NCBI GenBank assembly: GCA_024998565.1
Contig: JACOEM010000011.1
Location: 62,001 to 126,000 of the forward strand
DNA from: Nitrospira sp.
GTDB lineage: Bacteria > Nitrospirota > Nitrospiria > Nitrospirales > Nitrospiraceae
Length of the DNA stretch: 64,000 nt
Direction of reading: 5' to 3'
Numbering within the stretch: position 1 is the stretch's first letter; every line of letters begins with the position of its first letter. The notes under the pieces are model-generated. The model did no database searches. It was not told the origin of the DNA and worked only from the letters and a program-made list of their open reading frames with translations. Below, piece by piece: positions 43,380 to 51,185 of this stretch. Made by a program: the position numbers and the translations under genes.

Positions 43380-44096
43380 ATGTTTGAATTTTTGCGCCAG
43401 CCGGGATTCTTCGGCACCCATGCCACGATGGGGGCCGATCTCAGCCAGTTGATGGCCACGTTGTTTACCGGCCTCTTCATCATCGGATGGTTGCAGGCCA
43501 AGCAGCATCGTGGACACCACCATCACTGGCTCATGTTGGGCGGGATGGTGACCATGGTCGGATTCTTCACCGCCTACTATCTGTTTCGGCAGTTGGGGGT
43601 GTTGGCGTTCGAAGGAAAAGAAGGCTTCGGTGGTTCTCAGGCCTTGTATGACTACGTGTTCATCCCTGTGCTGACAATCCATATCATTCTGGTGATCATC
43701 GGGCTGGTCATGGCTGTGTACATGATCGTGCTGGGGTTCCGTTCGCAGCAGTTTCTGGGCGGGGCACGGGTGCTGAGCGTATCTCGGTTGCAGACATCGT
43801 GGAAAAAGGTGAGCCTGATATTTGCGGTGCTCCTGGCGGTGGTGATGCTGTTGTTCGGGACACGCGTCATGTCTGCCGGGTTTTCCATGCGCAAGCTGGA
43901 GGTCTATATCGGGTTTCTCACCCTGGTCGCGATCGTGTTTGCTGTGGAGATGGGCATTCAACGGATCTGGCCCGATGGGGGGCAGCGGCACCGCGCCCTT
44001 GGCCGGTTCACGATGATCGTCTACTGCATCCTTTTTCTGACCGGGACCTTTACCTATGCCATGTTGTACATCCTCTATCCCGGGAAAATCGGCTAG
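43380..44096 (+). CDS. DUF420-like membrane protein
   Basis: A 238-residue inner-membrane protein with about six spans and several conserved histidines, including an RGHHHHW run near residue 45 and 'LTIHIILV'. It resembles the DUF420 family, whose members (CtaM/YozB) take part in haem-copper oxidase assembly. The genes following include a bd-like oxidase, so a role in its assembly or as a small haem-binding subunit is plausible (inference). Confidence 0.75.
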   Translation: MFEFLRQPGFFGTHATMGADLSQLMATLFTGLFIIGWLQAKQHRGHHHHWLMLGGMVTMVGFFTAYYLFRQLGVLAFEGKEGFGGSQALYDYVFIPVLTIHIILVIIGLVMAVYMIVLGFRSQQFLGGARVLSVSRLQTSWKKVSLIFAVLLAVVMLLFGTRVMSAGFSMRKLEVYIGFLTLVAIVFAVEMGIQRIWPDGGQRHRALGRFTMIVYCILFLTGTFTYAMLYILYPGKIG

Positions 44097-44131
44097 GAAC
44101 GTCGAGCGGAGATAAGGGGCTGAGGACCGAT

Positions 44132-44632
44132 ATGCTTGTGTGCGGGTGCGGCGGATGGATGCATACCGAGGGTGTTGAGGAGCGTAGCTCCCGTGAGGGC
44201 GATCCCACGTGGTTTGTCCGTTCGGAATGTCGGTCCTGCCAGTGGGTAGTGGGGGTCGATGTGCCGGTGGGACAGGTCGAGGGGTTGGTCGATCGGCTGA
44301 TGTGGACTGATGATGCCCGGCATCGGCTGGATCGTGTTCCTCCCTATGCCGTTCCAGTCCTGCGTGAACTGGTGGAGGGGTTTGCCCGGACCAGACGGCA
44401 GCGAGTGATTACCTACGATTTGATCGATCAGGCGAAAACGGGCGATATGGTCTCATGGGACCCGGATGCGGAGCAGCGCCTCGCCAATGTGCCGGCGCCG
44501 GTTCGGGCCATGGCTCGGGTTGAGTTGGAACGAACGGCGGTGGATCGTGGTGAGGGCTCTGTGACCGTCGCGCTGATGGAAGAAGTGAAGGCGCGGTATT
44601 TCGGCATGGCGGCTCAGCGTGATGACGCGTAA
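44132..44632 (+). CDS. Zinc-finger/PCP_red-domain protein
   Basis: A 166-residue protein with two halves. The first has CGCGG and 'CRSCQW', which looks like a small metal-binding knuckle. The second ('WDPDAEQRLANVPAPVRAMARVELERTA...VTVALMEEVKARYFG') is the PCP_red domain found at the C-terminus of BchB/ChlB and in stand-alone proteins near respiratory genes. GAGGA five bases before ATG 44132 sets the start; the longer frame from 43799 is a shadow of the DUF420 gene. Confidence 0.82.
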   Translation: MLVCGCGGWMHTEGVEERSSREGDPTWFVRSECRSCQWVVGVDVPVGQVEGLVDRLMWTDDARHRLDRVPPYAVPVLRELVEGFARTRRQRVITYDLIDQAKTGDMVSWDPDAEQRLANVPAPVRAMARVELERTAVDRGEGSVTVALMEEVKARYFGMAAQRDDA

Positions 44633-44708
44633 ATGCTAAGGCAGCTCTTATGCAGAGTCCCCGGAGTCGTTCTCGCGCCCTCTATCATTGTGCTGGGCGA
44701 CTGACAAC

Positions 44709-45794
44709 ATGTTGCACCGATTGGCATTACGAGTCCTTCCAAGTTTGACGCTGGCTGTCACCGAAGATTCGGTTCGCACAAGAAAGCGCCTGGTGATGTT
44801 TGTCCCGGGGCTGGTGGCGTTTGCGGTGTACCGGGCGGCGAAGCATGGCATGTCGCTGGCAGAGCCGGTCACGCTGCTGATCCTGAGTGGCCTGGTGTCC
44901 CTGGTGACGGCGATATGCGCCTATCGTGTCGGTCGAGCGGTGCCGTTTGCACGACTGATGAGCATGGATGGCGCCAGACGTATCGGATGGATTCTCGCCT
45001 GGATCGGTTTTGTCTACGGAGTGCAGTTGTCGCTGCTCGTGCTGGCGCTGCTCTGGCTGGTGGGCTATGACTATGCCAAGCATCCGGATGGTCCGGCCAT
45101 GATGGCGATGATTATTCCCAGTACGGCCGTCGCGCGCGATGCATTTGAGATCGGGTATGTGCGATGGCTTGAAGCCAGCGGGCGGCCGTTCGTCACGTTT
45201 CCTGACGGCGCGGGACTTCGTGCGTTGCTGGCGCGAGTGAGTCCGGCACTGGCTGGGTGGGTGGCGGCGGGAGTCGTCGGCTGTGTGGGGCTCTCGATGT
45301 TCCTAGCGGCGGTCGTCGGCGGAGAGCTGGCCGTGTTGGCGCAAGGCGCTGTCGTGACGATGGCGGCGGGAACAGTTGGTCTCCTGGCGTTTTTCGCCGG
45401 GCAGGGGAACGGGACAGCCTGGATGGCCGGATTGACCGCGACTCGATGGGGTGAATTGGTGAAGTTTTGGTGGTGGCCCGGGTTGGCCTTTGCCTCGACC
45501 TACTATCTGGTGTTGGTCGGCGGTTGTCTGTATGTGTTGAAACAGCCGATGAGTTCCCCCGGACTCTTCGCTGGCGTCGCCGGCCTCGTCGGTGGCGTGA
45601 TGGCGCTGTACTGCTATTACCTGGGACATCGGCGGGAGATTGAAAATCGTCAGCCTGGAGGAGTGCCCAGCGCCTTGTTGCGCTGCCCATTCGTCATGGG
45701 CATTCTCGGCAAGTCCCGTGAAGCCATTGCTGGTACGGCATTGACTGGGTCTGCGGCTGTCTTCGAGAAGAATAGCCAGAGAGCGTCGTCATGA
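44709..45794 (+). CDS. Polytopic membrane protein of unknown function
   Basis: About 361 residues with seven to eight hydrophobic segments and few polar loops; no family is recognised. It ends four bases into the start of the first bd-like oxidase (45791), so the two are translationally coupled and it may be a subunit or assembly factor. The start ATG at 44709 has no clear ribosome-binding site; TTG at 44688 is the other choice. Confidence 0.7.
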   Translation: MLHRLALRVLPSLTLAVTEDSVRTRKRLVMFVPGLVAFAVYRAAKHGMSLAEPVTLLILSGLVSLVTAICAYRVGRAVPFARLMSMDGARRIGWILAWIGFVYGVQLSLLVLALLWLVGYDYAKHPDGPAMMAMIIPSTAVARDAFEIGYVRWLEASGRPFVTFPDGAGLRALLARVSPALAGWVAAGVVGCVGLSMFLAAVVGGELAVLAQGAVVTMAAGTVGLLAFFAGQGNGTAWMAGLTATRWGELVKFWWWPGLAFASTYYLVLVGGCLYVLKQPMSSPGLFAGVAGLVGGVMALYCYYLGHRREIENRQPGGVPSALLRCPFVMGILGKSREAIAGTALTGSAAVFEKNSQRASS

Positions 45795-47656
45795 TCAAAC
45801 GCCTTCCGCTTCCGTCCGTGATTCTGTTGCTGTGTGGGTTGCTGGTGGCCGCGAGTGTGCTGCTGCTGAATCCACCATTGCTGGTGGCCGCCGACCCCTC
45901 CGCAGATGTCTATTTCCATACGCCGGGGGTTCCGGACGGTCCCTCGGCGCCGACGGCGAATGAGAACCATTACCCACAAGTCGGGTCGCTCGATAGCCGG
46001 TTGCTGATGTGGTTTATCATTCAGCAGCATACGTACTTTGGTGGTTTCGTCTTGGCCCTGCCGATCTTTTGCGTCCTCTTGGAATTCCTGGGGCTGGTGG
46101 CGAGGAATCCCGCGATGGCTGTGCGTTATGACGGGTTGGCGCAAGATCTGTTGAAGGTGGCGCTGCTTGCACTGTCCGTGACCGCGGCGGTCGGGAGCGT
46201 GATGCTGACGATGTTTATCACGCTCTATCCCAGCTTCATGCAGTACATGGGCGGCACCTTTAAAGTCATGATGCCCCTCTATGCGCTAGTGTTTGTCGGG
46301 ACGACGTTTCTGACGATCGCGTACTACTACAGTTGGGATCGGATGGCAGCGCCGGGATCGAAGTGGGTCCATCTGTCGATCGGTGTGCTGGCGGTGGTGT
46401 TCGGCACGTCGTTGCTGTTGTTGGCCAATGCCTGGTCGGCCTTCATGATGGCGCCGTCCGGCGTCGACGGGCAGGGGCGGTATTTGGGGAATCCCTGGCA
46501 TCTGCTTCGCTCTGCACTCTGGAATCCATTGAACTTGCATCGATTCCTCGCGGACATCATGTCGGGTGGCGCGGTGGTCCTGGCCTACGCCTGTTATCGG
46601 TTCTTTTCCGGGAAGAGCCAGGAGGAGCGGGCCTACTACGACTGGGTTGGCTACGTGTTTTTGTTTGTGACGGTCTGCGCATTGCTGCCGATGCCGTTCG
46701 CCGGCTATTGGTTGATGCGTTCCGTCTATGCGTACAGTCAGAGCATGGGTGTCACGATGATGGGCGGGTTGCTGACCTGGCTCTTCGTGGTGCAGGCGTT
46801 GTTGATCGGCGCTCTCTTTCTCGGGGTGAATTACTATCTGTGGCAGAGTATGGGGCGGATTCGTGGTGGAGAGCGTTATCAGCCCTACTATCAATATTTG
46901 CTGCTCGCCCTGACGGGTTGTCTGTTTATCTGGTTGACGCCGCACACGATTCTGATGACCGGGACGGAAGTCAAAGCCATGGGCGGGGCACAGCATCCCG
47001 TAATTGGAAACTACGGTGTCATGTCGTCGAAGAACGGGGCGGTCAATGTGATGATCTGCATCACTGCGTTGAGTTACATCTTTTATCGACGCGCAAATCG
47101 AACGATGACGATCTCATGGGCCAAAGCAGGAAACGTCATTCTGGGGGCTCTGTTCGGCCTCGGAACCGCGCACATCATCGGCCTATCGGTCTATGGATTC
47201 TATCTTCCCGCCAGTCTCCGCGTCGGGCTGTCGGGTCCACAGGCCGTCACCACGTTACTCGTAGTCACACTGGGCTTGCTGTTGAACCGGCGTATGTTGC
47301 GCGGTGCCACGATTCACGGTCCTGTGCAATGGGGGCAGATTTCGGTTCGCGGCATGGTGGGCTTGTTCGGGTTGGCGGCGGCGTTTACCTGGGTGATGGG
47401 GTTGATGGGGTATATCCGCTCTTCCGGCCGGTTGGCCTGGCATGTCAATGAGTTGATGCCGGATACGTCGCCGTGGGCGTTTACGCCATCGCTCGGGTTC
47501 GCTGCCAAAATGGTCACGATCAATATGGCCTTGTTTTGGGGGGCGGTATTTTTCCTGTTCTGGGTCTGTCAGCGCGGACAGCAGCCGGTGATGCATGAGG
47601 ATGTGAGTGCGGAGAAGGAGGCAGGCTTTCTGCCGTCTCCGTCTCATGAGGGCTAA
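45791..47656 (+). CDS. bd-like oxidase, divergent paralogue
   Basis: A 621-residue membrane protein with about 14 spans, of the Nitrospira 'bd-like oxidase' family (CydA-like N-terminal half). Compared with the copy at 51186 it keeps the histidines in QQH, KWVHLS, 'NPLNLHR', 'TPHTI', 'AQHPV' and 'AWHVNE', but loses two: H182 there is Pro162 here, and H260 there is Arg240. If those residues bind a metal, the active site differs. The N-terminal signal-like span is followed by a short periplasmic segment. It overlaps the preceding gene by 4 bp. Confidence 0.85.
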   Translation: MIKRLPLPSVILLLCGLLVAASVLLLNPPLLVAADPSADVYFHTPGVPDGPSAPTANENHYPQVGSLDSRLLMWFIIQQHTYFGGFVLALPIFCVLLEFLGLVARNPAMAVRYDGLAQDLLKVALLALSVTAAVGSVMLTMFITLYPSFMQYMGGTFKVMMPLYALVFVGTTFLTIAYYYSWDRMAAPGSKWVHLSIGVLAVVFGTSLLLLANAWSAFMMAPSGVDGQGRYLGNPWHLLRSALWNPLNLHRFLADIMSGGAVVLAYACYRFFSGKSQEERAYYDWVGYVFLFVTVCALLPMPFAGYWLMRSVYAYSQSMGVTMMGGLLTWLFVVQALLIGALFLGVNYYLWQSMGRIRGGERYQPYYQYLLLALTGCLFIWLTPHTILMTGTEVKAMGGAQHPVIGNYGVMSSKNGAVNVMICITALSYIFYRRANRTMTISWAKAGNVILGALFGLGTAHIIGLSVYGFYLPASLRVGLSGPQAVTTLLVVTLGLLLNRRMLRGATIHGPVQWGQISVRGMVGLFGLAAAFTWVMGLMGYIRSSGRLAWHVNELMPDTSPWAFTPSLGFAAKMVTINMALFWGAVFFLFWVCQRGQQPVMHEDVSAEKEAGFLPSPSHEG

Positions 47657-47679
47657 GGACGTTGATGAAGGAATGTGAA

Positions 47680-48342
47680 ATGACTATGAGGAAGTTTGTC
47701 GCGGCGATCGGCTTCTTGGGTGTGGTGGGAGTGTGCAGTGTGACGGGATCCGTTGCTCCGGCCTATGCAGGTGAGGCCGGCGTGTTGGTGCTGGAGGATT
47801 TTCAGTCGGCGGATCAGGATGGGTTTCCGATCGATTGGCAGCATGAGAACCAGCGTAGTCAGGCCAAGGGGCGCGATGCCTACAAGATTCAGTCGCAGGA
47901 CGGGAAAAAGTTTCTCGCTGCCAAGGATGCCGGGCAGCGTGTGAAGAAACGCAAAATCGACTGGGACCCGAAGGTCTACCCGGTACTGACCTGGCGGTGG
48001 CGTCTCCATAAGGCACCAACCGGGTCGGAGCCGATTGCCGCGCTCTATGCTTCCCTGGATACTGATTTGATGTTCATCCCGGTATTTACGAAATACATCT
48101 GGAGCGCCGGAAAGCCGGAGGGGACGTTTGTTGAGGGGGGGATGTTCAGTGGATCCGAGTTGGTCGTGCAGAGCGGGGTGGTTCCGGTCGGGGAATGGGT
48201 CGAAGAGCGCGTGAATGTCTACGAGGACTTCAAGCGTATTCATAAGCATGAACCCGCGGAGAAAGCCTGGGGAATTTCGCTGTTTGCCGGCCCCGGTGTC
48301 GAGATCGATTTTGGCGCGGTTACGGTCAGTCAGGCCAAGTGA
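47680..48342 (+). CDS. Secreted DUF3047 protein
   Basis: A 220-residue secreted protein with a signal sequence (ending 'PAYA') and a DUF3047 fold: 'VLEDFQSADQDGFPIDWQ', 'VLTWRWRLHKAPTGSEP' and 'GISLFAGPGVEIDFGAVTV'. DUF3047 proteins are of unknown function, often near cytochrome genes. The start is one of three close ATGs (47665, 47680, 47686); 47680 has AAGGA well placed. It follows the bd-like oxidase by 23 bp. Confidence 0.78.
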   Translation: MTMRKFVAAIGFLGVVGVCSVTGSVAPAYAGEAGVLVLEDFQSADQDGFPIDWQHENQRSQAKGRDAYKIQSQDGKKFLAAKDAGQRVKKRKIDWDPKVYPVLTWRWRLHKAPTGSEPIAALYASLDTDLMFIPVFTKYIWSAGKPEGTFVEGGMFSGSELVVQSGVVPVGEWVEERVNVYEDFKRIHKHEPAEKAWGISLFAGPGVEIDFGAVTVSQAK

Positions 48343-48376
48343 GTGTCTCCGCGGTTTCTACAACGATGAGGTCTGC

Positions 48377-48778
48377 ATGTCAGCGTTGAACCGACCTTCG
48401 ACCAGCGCGCTGGTCGACGTCGTATTCGGTGTCGTCGTCATGGGCACCGTCGGTGCCCTGATCGGCACGATTTTGGGCGGCTCGTCCATTCCCCTGGCAT
48501 CCGGATTAGGATTGGTGCTTGGCGCGGTGGTTGGTTTTCTCGGTGGGCGCCGCTTCCTGGTCAGTATCCTGGTCGGTACGGTACTCGGTGGCCTGTTGGC
48601 GTGGTTTATTGCCGGAATTGAGAAGGTCTCGTTCGGGGCAGGGGCCGGCGCGGCGATGGGGGGATTTCTCGGCGTGCAGATTTCGATGTTGTTGGATGTG
48701 CGGGCAGCGAGAAAGGCTGCGGCACTGGAAGCGAGTAGTGACGAGGCTTCGGCTGACTCGGCGGTTATTAAATCCTGA
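48377..48778 (+). CDS. Small glycine-zipper membrane protein
   Basis: A 133-residue protein with three to four glycine-rich hydrophobic segments ('GTVGALIGTILGG', 'GLVLGAVVGFLGG', 'GAGAGAAMGGFLG') and a polar, Ala/Ser-rich C-terminal tail. It is a membrane-embedded glycine-zipper type protein of unknown role. GAGG five bases before ATG 48377 sets the start. It is in the run between the two bd-like oxidases. Confidence 0.72.
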   Translation: MSALNRPSTSALVDVVFGVVVMGTVGALIGTILGGSSIPLASGLGLVLGAVVGFLGGRRFLVSILVGTVLGGLLAWFIAGIEKVSFGAGAGAAMGGFLGVQISMLLDVRAARKAAALEASSDEASADSAVIKS

Positions 48779-48793
48779 GGTGCGAGTAACGAG

Positions 48794-49708
48794 ATGGAAA
48801 ATAGGGGTGTGCTGATCGGGTCGATCATCTTTGTGTTCGGGTCGTTTATTTTGATGATTGGCGGGCTGGTCTACGAATCCTATAAGGCGAAGCAGTTGCG
48901 CCAGCAGGTGCTTTCGATCACCACGGAGGTCAAGCCGGTTGCCGCGGCCGCCGCGCAGGACTTCTCGATGTATAAGACGCTTGTCGGCGATGACGGACGT
49001 GAGATGGTGCAAGTGTCTGAAGGGCCGTTTGTGATGGGCAGTCGAGATAACGATAGTGATCCGGATGAAAAGCCTGAGCATCAGGTCTACTTGAAATCGT
49101 ATTTCCTGGACAGGCACGAGGTCACGCAGGATGCCTATGATCGTTTCGCCAAGATGACGAAGCGAATCAAGCGGAAGATCGAAGTGTTTGAAGAGGACCC
49201 TGCCAAATTGTTGAAGCCGGAATATCCGATGATCGCCGTGACATGGGACGATGCCGAGGCCTATTGCAAATGGGCCGGCAAGCGGCTGCCGACGGAAGCG
49301 GAGTGGGAGAAGGCCGCTCGTGGAGAGGGGAAGCGCCGCTATGCCTGGGGTGAGGAGTTTATGGTGGGCTACGCGAACATCGATGGCAATGAGGATGGGT
49401 TTCGTTACCTTGCCCCGCCCGGGTCGTTCGAGTCTGGCCGCAGTCCCTACGGAATCTACGATATGACGGGCAACGTCGGTGAATGGGTCGCGGATTTTTA
49501 TGACGAAAATTCGTATCGGGGTTCTCCGTATCGTGATCCGAAGGGGCCTGACCAGGGCGAGCAACGGGTTATCCGCGGCGGTTCCTGGCGGGAGACCAAA
49601 CGAAACGTGCGTGCGTCCAAGCGATTCCAGGCAAAGCCGTGGCGGCATGACATAACGGTCGGCTTTCGCTGCGCGAAAGACATCGAGGCTGATGTGGTCG
49701 TTAAGTAG
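48794..49708 (+). CDS. Membrane-anchored SUMF1/FGE-domain protein 1
   Basis: A 304-residue protein with one N-terminal span (about 8-28) and a formylglycine-generating-enzyme-type domain (about 70-300): 'PFVMGS', 'RHEVTQDAYDRF', 'AVTWDDAEAYCKWAGKRLPTEAEWEKAARG', 'YDMTGNVGEWV' and 'RVIRGGSW...VGFRCA'. The domain faces the periplasm. No sulfatase substrate gene lies nearby, so it is probably a binding/assembly protein or modifies another target. A paralogue follows at 49720. Confidence 0.88.
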   Translation: MENRGVLIGSIIFVFGSFILMIGGLVYESYKAKQLRQQVLSITTEVKPVAAAAAQDFSMYKTLVGDDGREMVQVSEGPFVMGSRDNDSDPDEKPEHQVYLKSYFLDRHEVTQDAYDRFAKMTKRIKRKIEVFEEDPAKLLKPEYPMIAVTWDDAEAYCKWAGKRLPTEAEWEKAARGEGKRRYAWGEEFMVGYANIDGNEDGFRYLAPPGSFESGRSPYGIYDMTGNVGEWVADFYDENSYRGSPYRDPKGPDQGEQRVIRGGSWRETKRNVRASKRFQAKPWRHDITVGFRCAKDIEADVVVK

Positions 49709-49719
49709 TCGGTTGCATC

Positions 49720-50673
49720 ATGCTCGAAACGCGATTCAAAGTGATCTTTCTTCTGGTGGTGTTGTTTGCCGCCAGCTTGCCCATCATAGCAATTCTTCGC
49801 GGGACGATATCCACCCCGTTCGAAGCTGAGCCTCAATCGGCCGAGCAGGATCAGAGCGCCTCCAATCCTGAGTCGGCCTCCGTTGAAGAACCCCTTGAAG
49901 AAGAACTCGTTGTGATTCCTGCGGGGCCGTTTGTGCTCGGGACCAACCGGGGCGGGTTCGACGAGCAGCCTGAGCGGACGATTTACCTCGACCAGTTTCT
50001 GATTGATCGTTACGAGGTGACTAATGCGCAATATGCCGCGTTTGTGAAGGCAACGGGACATCGAAAGTCAGGACCGCCCTCACGGTATGCGAAAAATACG
50101 CTGCGCATGCGAGGTGTGAATCAGCCTGCGGTCTATGTCTCCTGGGAGGATGCCAAAGCTTATTGTGAGTGGCGTGGAAGGCGGCTGCCTTCTGAGGCGG
50201 AGTGGGAAAAGGCCATGCGTGGGCCGGATGGTCGCCTGTGGCCATGGGGAAACGTGGAAGTGCCGAATGCGGCGAATTGGGCTCGCGTAGACGACGGGTT
50301 TGACGTGGCGGCGCCGGTGGGGCGGGTGAAGAGTGACGCCAGTCCCTATGGTGTAATGGACGGCGCGGGCAATGTGATGGAATGGGTGAACGATTGGTAC
50401 CTTGAGGGGGCCTATGCCGCAGCTTCGGAGCGCAATCCGGAAAGTCCTGAATACGGGACCTACAAGGTGCTGCGCGGGGCTGCGTATACCAGTTCGGGAT
50501 CTGATTTACGCATTACCGCGCGCAGCAAGATGATGCAGGATTTTCGGGATGAAACAATCGGCTTTCGTTGCGCTCAATCCAGTGCGGAAAATGGCCGGTT
50601 GTCTGGAGGCGTGGGGGCGGAGAAAATCACAGGAAATCGAAGTAGTAGAGGATCAGAAACACGGCCAAAATGA
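49720..50673 (+). CDS. Membrane-anchored SUMF1/FGE-domain protein 2
   Basis: A 317-residue paralogue of the preceding protein with an N-terminal span (about 6-27), a Glu/Ser-rich linker and an FGE-type domain ('RYEVTNAQYAAFVKATGH', 'SWEDAKAYCEWRGRRLPSEAEWEKAMRG', 'MDGAGNVMEWVND', 'RITARSKMM...IGFRCAQ'). The last 47 bases are overlapped, on the other strand, by the small membrane-protein gene at 50627. It precedes the second bd-like oxidase locus. Confidence 0.87.
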   Translation: MLETRFKVIFLLVVLFAASLPIIAILRGTISTPFEAEPQSAEQDQSASNPESASVEEPLEEELVVIPAGPFVLGTNRGGFDEQPERTIYLDQFLIDRYEVTNAQYAAFVKATGHRKSGPPSRYAKNTLRMRGVNQPAVYVSWEDAKAYCEWRGRRLPSEAEWEKAMRGPDGRLWPWGNVEVPNAANWARVDDGFDVAAPVGRVKSDASPYGVMDGAGNVMEWVNDWYLEGAYAAASERNPESPEYGTYKVLRGAAYTSSGSDLRITARSKMMQDFRDETIGFRCAQSSAENGRLSGGVGAEKITGNRSSRGSETRPK

Positions 50674-50731
50674 TATTGACAACCATTCCAGCCAAAACTA
50701 TAATGTCGAACACTTTTGAATTTTTAGCCAT
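50627..50731 (-). CDS. 34-residue single-span micro-protein (antisense, overlaps SUMF1 gene end)
   Basis: An ATG at 50731 with AAAGGGA six bases upstream opens a 35-codon frame ending in TGA at 50627. The product has a basic start (MAKNSKVF), one hydrophobic span of about 20 residues and the end YYFDFL. This is the shape of small oxidase subunits such as CydX/CcoQ-type peptides. It is divergent from the two micro-protein genes at 50833 and 51000 and shares their promoter region. Its tail overlaps the SUMF1 gene by 47 bp. No family match is claimed. Confidence 0.6.
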   Translation of the reverse strand: MAKNSKVFDIIVLAGMVVNIILAVFLILYYFDFL

Positions 50732-50766
50732 AAAAATCCCTTTAAAAATCATGTGCGTGAGGGATT

Positions 50767-50801
50767 TTGATTAACACAGCGTAGTTGGTGTGTCAATTCA
50801 A
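50767..50801. promoter_or_regulatory. Imperfect dyad in the shared promoter region of the micro-protein genes
   Basis: TTGATTAACACA and TGTGTCAATTCAA face each other across ten bases, with one mismatch and one extra base. It sits between the divergent starts at 50731 (minus) and 50833 (plus), so it could be an operator controlling both. It lacks the exact half-sites of an FNR/CRP box. Confidence 0.4.
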
Positions 50802-50832
50802 AATACGTACTTAAACCGTTGGGAGAATCAAG

Positions 50833-50949
50833 ATGGAAGCTGCTCAGGATGACGTCCAAGTTAAGATCGGAAAAATGATTTTCTACATCACCCTGGCAGT
50901 GAGTCTTTGGTTTTTTTACTGGTTCGGCGGGATTCAGTGCCCTTGCTGA
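50833..50949 (+). CDS. 38-residue single-span micro-protein
   Basis: ATG at 50833 with GGGAG eight bases upstream, ending in TGA at 50947-50949. The product has an acidic start (MEAAQDDVQVKIGKM), one hydrophobic span (about 15-34) rich in Phe/Trp, and the C-terminal end 'GGIQCPC' with two cysteines. It is the first gene upstream of the bd-like oxidase on its strand, so it may be a small subunit of that enzyme (inference). Confidence 0.75.
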   Translation: MEAAQDDVQVKIGKMIFYITLAVSLWFFYWFGGIQCPC

Positions 50950-50999
50950 TCCGGTATTCTGGCCTGGGAAATCGTTTATCAAGTTGAGGGGGGTTTGAG

Positions 51000-51122
51000 A
51001 TGGGCCAAACAATTGTGTATGTCGTCGTATCCGTGCTGATCTGCGTCTCGTTTTTTGCAGCGGTTGATCATTTTCTGATGGATGCGCAGGGTTTGGACTT
51101 TTGGTATCTCCTTCGAAAGTAA
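51000..51122 (+). CDS. 40-residue single-span micro-protein
   Basis: ATG at 51000 with a GAGGGGGG purine run upstream, ending TAA at 51120-51122. The product is MGQTIVYVVV..., one hydrophobic span (about 4-22) and a polar end '...DFWYLLRK'. It lies 50 bp after the 38-residue gene and 63 bp before the bd-like oxidase, and is not in any longer open frame. It probably belongs to the same operon. Confidence 0.75.
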   Translation: MGQTIVYVVVSVLICVSFFAAVDHFLMDAQGLDFWYLLRK

Positions 51123-51185
51123 TTATTCGGAGGGTAGGGCTTTGAAGTTGTTGTTCACATACGCGATGTATCAAGGAGGTAACCC

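Noticed and set aside
50749-51174. 141-residue minus-strand frame before the oxidase
   Set aside because: It covers the two plus-strand micro-protein genes and has a Pro/Arg/Ser/His-rich, unprotein-like composition; the plus-strand genes have ribosome-binding sites.
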